Source: Candidatus Gastranaerophilales bacterium
Lineage (GTDB): Bacteria > Cyanobacteriota > Vampirovibrionia > Gastranaerophilales > CAJFVJ01
NCBI GenBank assembly: GCA_944323485.1
Contig: CALUSR010000001.1
Location: 192,437-256,436, forward strand
Length of the DNA: 64,000 bases
Direction of reading: 5' to 3'
In this document: positions 1 to 8,209 of the stretch, one piece after another
Numbering within the stretch: the stretch's first letter is position 1
Layout: every line of letters starts with the position of its first letter
Program-made: the position numbers and the translations under genes
The notes under the pieces: generated by a model
The model's database searches: none
The model's input: the letters and a program-made list of their open reading frames with translations, nothing else
What the model was told of the DNA's origin: nothing

Positions 1-785
1 GCATGCTCATACTCAAGCTCCCAAACAAAGAAAAATATCATTGAGAACACAGATATAAAAGTCAACACGCAAATCCAAGGCGTTCCAAACCAGTCATACT
101 GCTGACCTTTATCAAGGACTATCTGCATGTTCAAAAGCCATAACACAAGGAAAGACAGCCCGACAATATCAACTCTCTTGCTTACCCGTCTTGTTCTCTC
201 CTGTTTTATCGCCTGCTCCACAAGCATAAGCGATATAATACCGGCAGGCAAATTGATTATAAATATCCACTGCCATGACAAGTTATCAACCAGAAAACCT
301 CCGACAGTAGGACCGAGAATAGATGTTGTCATTACGGCAAATGCAAACACCGCCATCGCACGTCCCTTCTGTTCTGAAGGAAATGCCTGCAGCAAAATGG
401 ATTGAGATAAAGGCATCATAGGACCGCCCCCAATTCCCTGAATAACACGCCCCAGAATAAGCATATTCAAATTCTGCGCCATAAGACAAATTATAGAACC
501 GCATATAAAAATCATTATGAAAATTTTCAGGAAGTTTTTCCTCCCCATAATATTCTCAAACCATCCCGTAAGCGGCAGCAAAATAGCATTTGCAATCATA
601 TAACTCGTGATAACCCAGTTCACTTCTTCATGAGTCGAACCAAATGACCCTGCGATATGAGGAAGAGCAACGTTGGTAGCTGATGTTGCAAGCATTGCAA
701 ATGATGTAGGCACCATAATAGCAAGTGCCACAAGCCATACAGGGATTTGTTTTATTTCCGGTAATTCTGAAACACTGCTGCTCAT
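1..785 (-). CDS. EmrB-like DHA2 drug:H+ antiporter (3' end cut off)
   Basis: This is the inner-membrane MFS pump of an EmrAB-TolC-type exporter. Only the first 261 residues lie in the window; the C-terminal half runs off the left edge. The visible part starts MSSSVSELPEIKQIPVW and continues into helices with NVALPHIAGSFGS, WVITSYMIAN, GRVIQGIGGGPMMPL and ILGPTVGGFL, all typical of the 14-TM DHA2 family. The ATG overlaps the TGA of the upstream emrA-like gene (ATGA), so the two are translationally coupled. The first-helix motif, usually LDxTIxNVALP in this family, reads LATSATNVALP here and lacks the aspartate. The substrate is unknown; the pairing with EmrA comes from the overlap. Confidence 0.93.
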   Translation of the reverse strand, partial: MSSSVSELPEIKQIPVWLVALAIMVPTSFAMLATSATNVALPHIAGSFGSTHEEVNWVITSYMIANAILLPLTGWFENIMGRKNFLKIFIMIFICGSIICLMAQNLNMLILGRVIQGIGGGPMMPLSQSILLQAFPSEQKGRAMAVFAFAVMTTSILGPTVGGFLVDNLSWQWIFIINLPAGIISLMLVEQAIKQERTRRVSKRVDIVGLSFLVLWLLNMQIVLDKGQQYDWFGTPWICVLTFISVFSMIFFFVWELEYEH

Positions 786-1969
786 CTTACTTTTACTTCC
801 GGAATTACTGACATACCAGGAACTATATTGTATTGAGAATAGTCTTCATCAAACACAATCTTTACAGGCACACGCTGTACTATCTTTACATAACTGCCAA
901 CAGCATTCTCAGGAGGAAACAAACTTGCTTTTGCTCCGGTTGCCCTTTGTATACTGTCAACTTTGCCCTTGAAAACCTTATGCGGATAAGTATCAATTTT
1001 TATAGATACGGGCTGACCTGGTTTCATGCTCTCAAGCTGTGTTTCTTTGAAGTTCGCAACTACCCAAACTTTTGTCGGAACTATCGCCAAAAGGGGTTGC
1101 GCTACATTTACATAATTCCCTTTTTCTACACTTCTCGCCGTTACATTTCCTTCCTGAGGAGCATAAATCTTTGTATAAGAAAGATTAAGCTTCGCCTGCT
1201 CAACCTCAGCTTCGAGTCTTTTTATCTCAGCTTCAACAGCAGCCTTTCTGGCCTTTGATGATTGCAAAGAAGATTCACTGGCTTTTACTCTGTCATTTGC
1301 CGAATTATAATTTGCCTGTGCCACATGCAAATTTGTCATGCTGTTGTCATAATCCTGTTTTGAAACTATTCCTTCTTTATACATATCGTTGTATCTTTTG
1401 TAGTCCTCTTTTGCAAAATTCAGCTTGGACTGCGTAGAATGAATATCTTGAGAATACTGGCTTAATGTTGCTTCATTTTGTTCAACCTGCTTATCTGTCA
1501 TATTCAAAGATGCTTTTGCCTCCTGCAACTTTGCCTCTGCCTGTGCAAGTTTGACTTCATAATCCTTCGGGTCTATTTCAGCTATCAGCTGACCTTCCTC
1601 AAGATGCTGGTTATCATCAACATACAGATTGATTATCTGACCTTCAACACGTGGGGCAACGGAAATAATATGCCCCTCAACAAACGCATCATCCGTTGAC
1701 TGATAAAAATAGGAATGGATGGTAAAATATACCCCGCCCAAAAATACCAGCACAGCGGCAAGAATAGGAAGAAGAACTCTTTTTTTCTTCATCTTCTTCT
1801 TTAATTTTTTATTTTCTTTTGTTTCCTTCTGATCTTTTTGCTCTTTTTGAGATTTCTCTTCAGTTTGATTTTTTTCGTTTTTCACCGGCTGTCCCTGATG
1901 AAAAAACGGTTTATCTCCGGACTGTTCCGGTTGCTCGGGTTGTTTAGGACTATTCAAATTATCGCTCAT
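782..1969 (-). CDS. emrA: EmrA/HlyD-family membrane fusion protein
   Basis: Periplasmic adaptor of 395 aa that would link the EmrB-like pump to the outer-membrane channel. Residues 1-64 form a very charged Gln/Glu/Lys-rich cytoplasmic tail. One transmembrane helix lies at about 65-86. The family hallmark STDDAFVEGHIISVAPRVEG follows (91-110), then a lipoyl half-domain, a long coiled-coil hairpin (about 134-270) and the beta-barrel part containing KVWVVANFKETQLESMKPGQ. GAGG precedes the ATG at a normal distance. The gene is 19 bp downstream of marR and overlaps the EmrB-like gene by 4 bp, so the three form one operon. The charged tail is longer than in E. coli EmrA. Confidence 0.95.
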   Translation of the reverse strand: MSDNLNSPKQPEQPEQSGDKPFFHQGQPVKNEKNQTEEKSQKEQKDQKETKENKKLKKKMKKKRVLLPILAAVLVFLGGVYFTIHSYFYQSTDDAFVEGHIISVAPRVEGQIINLYVDDNQHLEEGQLIAEIDPKDYEVKLAQAEAKLQEAKASLNMTDKQVEQNEATLSQYSQDIHSTQSKLNFAKEDYKRYNDMYKEGIVSKQDYDNSMTNLHVAQANYNSANDRVKASESSLQSSKARKAAVEAEIKRLEAEVEQAKLNLSYTKIYAPQEGNVTARSVEKGNYVNVAQPLLAIVPTKVWVVANFKETQLESMKPGQPVSIKIDTYPHKVFKGKVDSIQRATGAKASLFPPENAVGSYVKIVQRVPVKIVFDEDYSQYNIVPGMSVIPEVKVR

Positions 1970-1988
1970 AATTTCCTCTTCTTATATT

Positions 1989-2447
1989 TTATATCTGCAT
2001 ATTTACTTTCTTTTCCAAATTTGCCTGAAATTTTCCGAGAACTTCAAGACAAATTTCAATGTCTTCTTTCTCAATTCCAATATTTATTTCATTTCTCATC
2101 TCATATATCGCAGGTTGTATTTGCTTATAAATCGCATGCCCCTTCTCAGTCAAAAACACTTTGAAGACCTTCCTTCTGTTCGTGTCCTCGACCCTGTTCA
2201 CATAACCTCCCGCTTCCAATATATTGATTATCCTAGTAATATTCGGACGATCCTTCAACATGATGGCAGCTATCTGTCTTTGATAAAGACCATCTTCTTC
2301 AGCGAGTATTGAAAGCACTTCAAATTGCTCGGGAGTTATCGCAAATTTTTTTTCGCGAAAAACCTGTCTTTTGCATATTCTCATCAAAGTTCCGGAGTTA
2401 ATAAGCATAACACCGGCTTTTTTCCTCAGTTGATTAATTTCTTCCAT
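1989..2447 (-). CDS. MarR-family repressor of the EmrAB-type operon
   Basis: Winged-helix regulator of about 152 aa. The wHTH runs from TPEQFEVLSILAEEDG through RPNITRIINILEAGG to the wing with RRKVFKVFLTEKG. The frame is open upstream to 2501, but the ATG at 2447 (MEEINQLRKK) is preferred. It has AAAGAG in front of it, and the upstream extension would run through a perfect palindrome that looks like the operator. The gene is the first of the marR-emrA-emrB operon and is divergent from the TolC-like gene. MarR proteins of this type normally repress their own operon and release it on binding aromatic ligands. That mechanism is inferred from the family. Confidence 0.9.
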   Translation of the reverse strand: MEEINQLRKKAGVMLINSGTLMRICKRQVFREKKFAITPEQFEVLSILAEEDGLYQRQIAAIMLKDRPNITRIINILEAGGYVNRVEDTNRRKVFKVFLTEKGHAIYKQIQPAIYEMRNEINIGIEKEDIEICLEVLGKFQANLEKKVNMQI

Positions 2448-2464
2448 GATCTCTTTACACTTTT

Positions 2465-2494
2465 CTTTTTGTGTTATCATAATAACACAAAAAG
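2465..2494. promoter_or_regulatory. MarR operator candidate: perfect palindrome
   Basis: Two perfect 13-base arms (CTTTTTGTGTTAT and its reverse complement) are separated by 4 bases. They lie in the 68-bp gap between the divergent marR and TolC-like genes. The centre is 32-37 bases from either start codon, so one bound MarR dimer could silence both directions. Confidence 0.75.
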
Positions 2495-2515
2495 ATTTCA
2501 TGAGAGCAAGTAAAT

Positions 2516-3913
2516 ATGAAAAAAGTTAAAATTATTTTATTATGCATGCTGTTAATATTCAGCACTACAACCGCTTTTGCAAAGTCAAAAGTAAAAAATA
2601 AACACGAAAAAAATACTGATAACAAAATAGAATATCTAAACCTCAACTGGTGGAATAAATTTGAAGACCCTATTTTGACAGATTATATGCTTAAAGCTTA
2701 TCAGCACAATCATGATTTGAAGATTGCTTCGCTGAAAGTTCAGCAGGGACAACAAATCGTAAAGCAATCACTATCCCAAGAGCTGCCGTCAATTCAGTTC
2801 TCCGGAAATTTTGCAAGAACCTTCAGGTCAAGCGATACATACTTTGGGGATATGGTTATCCCGAATTATAACCAGAGCAATTTTCTGCTCCCGCTGACAA
2901 TGAACTATGAACTTGATTTATGGGGACAAAACCACCTCCAGACAAAAAGCACAAAACAAAGGCTCGAAATGCTTAAACAGGATGAAAGAGCAACTTATAT
3001 AGGCCTGACTTCAGCACTTGCCGCAAATTACTACAATCTGGTCAAACTCAATAAGTTAATTGAAATCCAAAAAGAACTCATTGACTCTCAAAAAACAGTT
3101 CTTACCATGACCGAAAAAAAATATAAAAGCGGGCTATGTCCGATTACCGAACTAATCGACGAACAAAAAAGACTGAAATATTTTGAAGAAGACCTCAACA
3201 GTCTCGAAGAAAAACAAGATGTTGTAAAAAACCAGCTTTCAGTATATCTTGCACAAAAAAATTCCGATAACATACAAACTATTGCCTATGAAGACATCAA
3301 ATTAATCGACACTCCGGCAAATATAAAATCGGAGTTAATTCAAAACAGACCTGATATGCTAAAAGCCGAACAAAATCTCAAAAGAGTAGGTATAGATGTC
3401 AAAGTAGCAAGAAGAAACTTCCTCCCGAAAATTATAATCTTCGGACAGATAGGATTTAATGCTTATCAATGGAAAAACATATTCTCCAACCCTGCATTTT
3501 TATCAAATGCAGGTGTCGCACCGGTTTTTGACCTGTTCTCAGGCGGTCGTAAACTTGCATATTTGAAATTCAAAAAATACGAGCTCGAAGAAGCTTCTCA
3601 AAACTATGAAAAAATAATACTCACCTCCATGCAGGAAATCAATGACAGCCTTGTAAGCGCTAAAACGGCAAACAAAAACTACCAGAACAGCACCGAAAGA
3701 CTCAAGCTCGAAAACGAAAAATTTGACCTTATGGATAAAAAATTGAATATAGGTGCCGCTTCAAAACTCGACCGGCTGAAATATCAACAAATAATTCTCA
3801 TGACAGAGCAGGAAGATATATCAAACAAAATAAACTGTATGTTGAGCGCAATAGAACTCTATAAGGCAGTCGGAGGCAAAAACCTTTATGACATAGAGCC
3901 GGAATACATCTGA
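2516..3913 (+). CDS. TolC/NodT-type outer-membrane efflux channel
   Basis: Outer-membrane factor of 465 aa that would complete the tripartite pump with the divergent EmrAB-type proteins. A signal peptide (KIILLCMLLIFSTTTAFA) ends near residue 23. There is no lipobox cysteine, unlike many NodT lipoproteins. The mature part has the internally duplicated OEP architecture. The first half contains LNWWNKFEDPILTDYML and YELDLWGQ; the second contains QNRPDMLKAEQNLK, ARRNFLPKI and FDLFSGGRK. Each half carries long coiled-coil helices. The start lies 21 bases past the palindromic operator, so expression is probably tied to the MarR neighbour. Transport specificity cannot be read from the sequence. Confidence 0.93.
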   Translation: MKKVKIILLCMLLIFSTTTAFAKSKVKNKHEKNTDNKIEYLNLNWWNKFEDPILTDYMLKAYQHNHDLKIASLKVQQGQQIVKQSLSQELPSIQFSGNFARTFRSSDTYFGDMVIPNYNQSNFLLPLTMNYELDLWGQNHLQTKSTKQRLEMLKQDERATYIGLTSALAANYYNLVKLNKLIEIQKELIDSQKTVLTMTEKKYKSGLCPITELIDEQKRLKYFEEDLNSLEEKQDVVKNQLSVYLAQKNSDNIQTIAYEDIKLIDTPANIKSELIQNRPDMLKAEQNLKRVGIDVKVARRNFLPKIIIFGQIGFNAYQWKNIFSNPAFLSNAGVAPVFDLFSGGRKLAYLKFKKYELEEASQNYEKIILTSMQEINDSLVSAKTANKNYQNSTERLKLENEKFDLMDKKLNIGAASKLDRLKYQQIILMTEQEDISNKINCMLSAIELYKAVGGKNLYDIEPEYI

Positions 3914-3934
3914 TATGTTTAAAACTTTCTCTCA

Positions 3935-3970
3935 CAATGACTGTCATGCCATGCGGCATGACAGTCATTG
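3935..3970. repeat. Perfect 16-bp inverted repeat between convergent genes
   Basis: Two 16-base arms, CAATGACTGTCATGCC and its reverse complement, flank an ATGC loop. It sits between the ends of the TolC-like gene and the convergent DUF4870 gene. It has no T-run on either side, so it is not a classic intrinsic terminator. It could stabilise mRNA 3' ends or be a dispersed palindromic repeat. Confidence 0.8.
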
Positions 3971-4030
3971 CATTATACAGCGTTTGCCGGAGCAACTGAA
4001 AACAAGAACAGTATGACTCCTGATTTCAAT

Positions 4031-4372
4031 TTATTTTATAAAAGGAATTGTCATCGGATATTTGAAATCTGTCCATGAATTAACGGCAACAGCAGCCATA
4101 ACAAGAACAACAATATTCACAATATGAACCAGCGGCAGAAGAATGCACCCTATACCGACAAATGACAAAAGACCGCATATAATCTCTGCTATAAATATCG
4201 TCAGCTGAAAATTCAGCGTACCTTTCGCTATACTATCAGCATAAGAAGAAAAACTGTCCCTCTTCACAAACCACACAATCAAAGGAAGCAAAAAACCAAA
4301 AAAAATTGCTCCCAAAACTGTAATTATTAACGTAACTTTTTCTTCTCCGTTTTTATTCTGTTCTTCCGTCAT
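4031..4372 (-). CDS. DUF4870-family small membrane protein
   Basis: Small integral membrane protein of 113 aa. It has the DUF4870 pattern: a first helix ending in PLIVWFVKRD, then a linker with KGTLNFQLTIF, then two more helices, ending in FKYPMTIPFIK. The ATG at 4372 has a strong AAAGGAG in front of it. A TTG at 4402 would overlap the MATE stop codon but has no such site. It is the last gene of the marR-MFS-MATE-DUF4870 run. The family has no established biochemical role; its position suggests accidental or accessory co-expression with efflux pumps. Confidence 0.85.
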   Translation of the reverse strand: MTEEQNKNGEEKVTLIITVLGAIFFGFLLPLIVWFVKRDSFSSYADSIAKGTLNFQLTIFIAEIICGLLSFVGIGCILLPLVHIVNIVVLVMAAVAVNSWTDFKYPMTIPFIK

Positions 4373-4398
4373 AATTATTTCTCCTTTATCACTAAAAC

Positions 4399-5790
4399 TC
4401 AAGCAGCCATCTTACGCTGTTCTCTGATTGAGGATATTGTCTTATGCACAATCTTTCCTATGCTCATATAATATCCTATAGCAACAACCAAAGAAGCACT
4501 TACCCAGGCAATAGGTCCTGAATAAAAAATACCTATATAACCAAAGTGAACAGCCAGATAAACAGCGGCAAAAGCACGCACTACAAGCTCTGCGACACTT
4601 GCCCACAGAGGAATAACAGCCTCTCCCATACCCTGCAGCGCATTTCTGTAAATAAAAATCTGACCTAAAAAGAAATAATACATCGTGCTTATAAATAAAT
4701 ACTGCTGAGCAATATCTATAATCTCTTTTTTAGTATCTCCTATAAAAATTCTGACTATATCACTTCCGAAATAATGCATAATAAACGCCATCACAATGCT
4801 CAACACAAGACAAATAACAGACGCCTGCTTTACACCGAGCCTTATCCTGGCAAAACTGTTTGCCCCGAAATTTTGCGCAACATAAGCAGCAAGCGCAACA
4901 CCAAAAGAAATCATCGGCATGGTAGCAATCTGCTCAATCCTCAAAGCTGCCGTCAAAGCAGCAATAACATTCGGACCGAAAGTGTTGCAAACACTCTGAA
5001 TTATCAAAATTCCGGCTCCGAGAATAGAAAACTGCAACGCCATAGGAAAACCGACTTTCATATGATCCATCGCAAAATTAAAATCTTTATGCCCTATTGA
5101 ATAATTAAAAATCCAATCACTTTTCTTCAGATGCAGTATCGGAAACTTCTTCTTTACATAAAATATGCACAGAACAGCGGACACTGTCTGCGAAAGAACA
5201 ACCGCAACAGCAGCCCCCGGCACACCCATGTGAAATTGCAAAATAAACAACAGAGCAAGAAATATATTCAACAATGAAGCAAAAATTAAAAAATACAAAG
5301 GCGTCTTGCTGTCACCGAGCGCCCTTATCACACTCGCAAGCAAATTATACAAAGTCGTAATAACAAGCCCGCCTACAACAATTTGAATATACCAGTAAGC
5401 ATCATGCATAATCTCCTTTGGTACATTCATCAAATACAGCACCTGCTCCATAAACAACGCAAGCGCAGCAGAAAATACAACGGTAAATCCAAAACTCAAT
5501 ATAACAGAAATCGCTACAGAACGTCTTACCCCGACAATATCTTTCGCACCGAAGCGTTGCCCCGTAATAACAGCAAACCCGTTGGTCATTCCGACAAGCA
5601 CCATCATAAGAAAGAAAAAAATAGGAGAAATTGCTCCAACAGCAGCAAGAGCATTCACCCCGAGAGTTCTTCCGACAATAGCAATATCAGCTATGTTATA
5701 AAGCTGCTGGAAAATATTCCCTATCAACAAAGGAACAGAAAACCACATTATCAAACCAAGCGGGTCACCTTTTGTCATGTCCTTTATCAT
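4399..5790 (-). CDS. MATE-family multidrug/Na+ antiporter
   Basis: Efflux protein of 463 aa with about 12 transmembrane helices in two MatE repeats. The N-terminal signature is PLGLIMWFSVPLLIGNIFQQ, followed by YNIADIAIVGR and ALAAVGAISP. The second repeat contains QLYNIADIA-like counterparts and YRNALQGMGEAVIPLWAS. Length and motifs fit the DinF/NorM-like bacterial MATE class. The ATG follows AGGAAAT. It lies 106 bp downstream of the DHA2 pump gene on the same strand, with no visible terminator between them, so it probably belongs to the second MarR-controlled transcription unit. Substrate not predictable. Confidence 0.93.
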   Translation of the reverse strand: MIKDMTKGDPLGLIMWFSVPLLIGNIFQQLYNIADIAIVGRTLGVNALAAVGAISPIFFFLMMVLVGMTNGFAVITGQRFGAKDIVGVRRSVAISVILSFGFTVVFSAALALFMEQVLYLMNVPKEIMHDAYWYIQIVVGGLVITTLYNLLASVIRALGDSKTPLYFLIFASLLNIFLALLFILQFHMGVPGAAVAVVLSQTVSAVLCIFYVKKKFPILHLKKSDWIFNYSIGHKDFNFAMDHMKVGFPMALQFSILGAGILIIQSVCNTFGPNVIAALTAALRIEQIATMPMISFGVALAAYVAQNFGANSFARIRLGVKQASVICLVLSIVMAFIMHYFGSDIVRIFIGDTKKEIIDIAQQYLFISTMYYFFLGQIFIYRNALQGMGEAVIPLWASVAELVVRAFAAVYLAVHFGYIGIFYSGPIAWVSASLVVAIGYYMSIGKIVHKTISSIREQRKMAA

Positions 5791-5896
5791 AAATATTTCC
5801 TGCTCTGCTCAAGACCGTATAAATTTTTACAAACTAATCTTAAAAATATTTTATACAAGAAATAAGATTATATCCATAAATTTATATAAAAGATTT

Positions 5897-7435
5897 CTAT
5901 ACCCGCCTTTTACGTTTATACAACAATAACAGAGGAAGGCAAAAAAAGCATACAACCCCGAAAATTCTGAATGATTCAATATAAGCACACAACGTCGCCT
6001 GCTGTATAAGTTCTTGATATAACGTACCCATAGCCTTCTCCAAAGCAACCGGATAATTCTCATATACAGAAAAAGTCGAAAATAAAGCATTTAACTTATC
6101 GGAATAAACACCGTTCAAATCACTCAAATTTTCTACAAAATAATGCTGAAATGCCTGCGAATATCTTGAAACCATTGTCGCAACAAGCGAAGTTCCTACA
6201 GCCGCACCGATATTTTTCAACAAATTCTGAACACCGCTTGCATTTGTCATCTGCGCATTGCTGATTGTCTCCATAGACACGGTTGTCAACACCGTCATGG
6301 TCATCCCGACACCGGCACCAAAAAGCAAATTCGGAAGTACTATATTGAACATGGATATTTCCAAATTCAAAAATCCGAACATAAGACCTGATACCCCGAG
6401 CAAAATCAACCCTAAAGCCGTATAAATTCTGAAATCCACTTTATCACTGGTTACACTGTACAAAGCAATCATCATAACACTTCCTATACCTCTCGGCATC
6501 AAAGAATAACCGCTCCAAAAAGCGCTGTAACCAAGTAAATTCTGCAAAAATAAAGGCATAATCGTTGTCGAAGCATACAAAACAGTATTCACCAGAACAA
6601 GAATCAATGTTCCAAGCAAAAAATTCATATCCTTGAACACGGATAAGTCAATTATCGCCCTCTTTTGCTTGAGCTGGGAATAAATAAACAAAACCATCGC
6701 AACAAAAGATATGCCGCTCACAACACAAACCCATGTCGCATTAAACCAGTCCGCATTATTTCCCTTATCCAAAACAACCTGCAAAGTAACAAGCCATATA
6801 ATCAACAAAGTAAATCCGATGTAATCTATATAAGGATTCGGCTGCTTCTTTGCATAAGGCGGGTCAACAATCCACAGCCATGAAGCAATCGCAGCAAATA
6901 TACCAAACGGAATATTTATGAAAAATATCCAGTTCCACGACCAGTTATCAGTAAGCCATCCGCCGAGAACAGGACCGATGACGGGAGCGACTACAACACC
7001 GAAACCGAATATTGACATCGCAAGAGCTCTTTTTTCTTTTGGAAAAGCCTCCAGCAAAATTGCCTGAGAAACAGGAAGCAGAGCACCTCCTCCAAATCCC
7101 TGCAAAATACGTGAAAAAATCATCATATCAAGAGATGTCGACATCCCGCACAGGAGTGATGCTGCGGTAAATAACAAAACACATGCAATAAAAAACATCT
7201 TCCTCCCGAACAATTTGCTGAACCAGTCAACAGAGGGCACAACTATCCCGCTTGCAATCAGATAACTCGTCAAAATCCACGTCGCTTCATCATTACTCGA
7301 AGAAAAACTTCCTGCCATCTGCGGCAGCGCAACATTTGCAATTGTTCCGTCAAGTACAAAAATAAATGTAGCACTCATAACCGCAACCGTTGTCAGCCAT
7401 GGGTTCATCTGTTGTTCTCTGTTCTCTTCTTGCAT
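5897..7435 (-). CDS. DHA2 (EmrB/QacA) MFS drug transporter
   Basis: Fourteen-helix proton antiporter of 512 aa. Diagnostic segments are FIFVLDGTIANVALPQMAG (with the conserved Asp), WILTSYLIASGIVVP, RILQGFGGGALLPVSQ and APVIGPVLGGWLTD. It is full length for the family. It begins 13 bp after the MarR gene and is clearly in its operon. Unlike the pump at the left edge, it has no adjacent EmrA partner, so it either works alone or borrows the membrane fusion protein at 782-1969. That second possibility is inference. Confidence 0.94.
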   Translation of the reverse strand: MQEENREQQMNPWLTTVAVMSATFIFVLDGTIANVALPQMAGSFSSSNDEATWILTSYLIASGIVVPSVDWFSKLFGRKMFFIACVLLFTAASLLCGMSTSLDMMIFSRILQGFGGGALLPVSQAILLEAFPKEKRALAMSIFGFGVVVAPVIGPVLGGWLTDNWSWNWIFFINIPFGIFAAIASWLWIVDPPYAKKQPNPYIDYIGFTLLIIWLVTLQVVLDKGNNADWFNATWVCVVSGISFVAMVLFIYSQLKQKRAIIDLSVFKDMNFLLGTLILVLVNTVLYASTTIMPLFLQNLLGYSAFWSGYSLMPRGIGSVMMIALYSVTSDKVDFRIYTALGLILLGVSGLMFGFLNLEISMFNIVLPNLLFGAGVGMTMTVLTTVSMETISNAQMTNASGVQNLLKNIGAAVGTSLVATMVSRYSQAFQHYFVENLSDLNGVYSDKLNALFSTFSVYENYPVALEKAMGTLYQELIQQATLCAYIESFRIFGVVCFFCLPLLLLYKRKRRV

Positions 7436-7448
7436 TTCTTCTTCTCGT

Positions 7449-7925
7449 TTATATCTGTATACTGACCGTTTCGCTTATTTTATCAATAATTTTATCAAGA
7501 CCTCTTTTCATTACCTCGAGTTCTTCTTCGCTGAAATCACTCAAAAAAACATCCATATCTTTTTCAAGCGGAGATGAATATTTTTTTATCATCTCTTCTC
7601 CCCTGTCTGTCAGCTTCATAGTCTTGACAGGACGTCGACCTTTTACTGAAAGTTCTCGGATTATCAGTCCTCCATCCTCAAGAATATTCAAAATTCTTGT
7701 AATATTAGAACGGTCCTTCAATACTATCTTTGACAAATCTCTTTGACAAATGCCTGGATTGAAGGCTATTGTCTCAAGAGTGATGAACTGGTCTATCGAC
7801 AACCCTGCCTCAAAACTGTTCAGAATATAAGATCCCCTGAGCTTCATATAAATTGCTGCTTTCTCTATCTTATACGGCAATCTGTCAGCATAACAATTCA
7901 GCAAATTATTTTCTCTATCAGACAC
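7449..7925 (-). CDS. MarR-family repressor of the MFS/MATE operon
   Basis: Winged-helix regulator of 158 aa, related to the other MarR of this window. Shared features are the recognition region RSNITRILNILEDGG and a wing with RRPVKTMKLTDRGEE. It starts with GTG at 7925; no ATG occurs until residue 27, which would remove the first helix. A consensus-like promoter and two tandem operator candidates lie directly upstream, consistent with autoregulation. It is the first gene of the run marR-MFS-MATE-DUF4870. The inducing ligand is unknown. Confidence 0.9.
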   Translation of the reverse strand: MSDRENNLLNCYADRLPYKIEKAAIYMKLRGSYILNSFEAGLSIDQFITLETIAFNPGICQRDLSKIVLKDRSNITRILNILEDGGLIIRELSVKGRRPVKTMKLTDRGEEMIKKYSSPLEKDMDVFLSDFSEEELEVMKRGLDKIIDKISETVSIQI

Positions 7926-7928
7926 TAT

Positions 7929-7958
7929 GTTATAATTCCAACTTGTTGTAATTCCAAC
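7929..7958. promoter_or_regulatory. Tandem operators for the second MarR
   Basis: Two 14-bp near-palindromes, GTTATAATTCCAAC (7929-7942) and GTTGTAATTCCAAC (7945-7958), sit 16 bp apart just downstream of the -10 box and against the GTG start. Each reads GTT..AATT..AAC with short imperfect symmetry. The position in the early transcribed region suits repression by the adjacent MarR. Confidence 0.6.
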
Positions 7959-7961
7959 ATA

Positions 7962-7990
7962 ATTCTAAAAAATAACAAATCAAAAGTCAA
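7962..7990 (-). promoter_or_regulatory. Sigma70-like promoter of the marR-MFS operon
   Basis: Read on the minus strand: TTGACT, 17-bp spacer, TAGAAT. Spacing and boxes are near consensus. The predicted transcription start falls inside the tandem operator candidates. Confidence 0.7.
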
Positions 7991-8002
7991 GAAAAACGAA
8001 AC

Positions 8003-8130
8003 TTATATAGCAAATTCCACAGATACATCATTCTGATGGCTTTAGTCTAAAGAATCCTTTTTGTTTAGATACTTCGCTAACGCTCAGTATGACGTTGTTT
8101 TGAAAATTTTTGGAGGAATTTGCTATATAA
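8003..8130. mobile_element. MITE-like element with 16-bp terminal inverted repeats, copy 1
   Basis: A 128-bp non-coding element bounded by perfect 16-bp inverted repeats (TTATATAGCAAATTCC and its reverse complement). The core, read on the minus strand, contains GTCATACTGAGCGTTAGC, GAAGTATCTAAAC and AAAAAGGATT. A second copy in the opposite orientation is at 26941-27080 with the same ends and core. It encodes nothing; a non-autonomous transposon or palindromic repeat is the best reading. Confidence 0.75.
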
Positions 8131-8209
8131 ATCGGGGAAAAACACCCTTTCAACAATAATCGAATTAAATTATAATAATACAGGTAAAAAATGAAAATAG
8201 GACAAAAAC

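Noticed and set aside
5383-5865. Plus-strand frame of 160 codons opposite the MATE gene
   Set aside because: Asn/Lys/His-rich antisense shadow overlapping a strongly conserved transporter.
8003-8130. Riboswitch or structured leader
   Set aside because: The same unit occurs in another context and orientation at 26941, which fits a mobile repeat better than a gene-specific leader.
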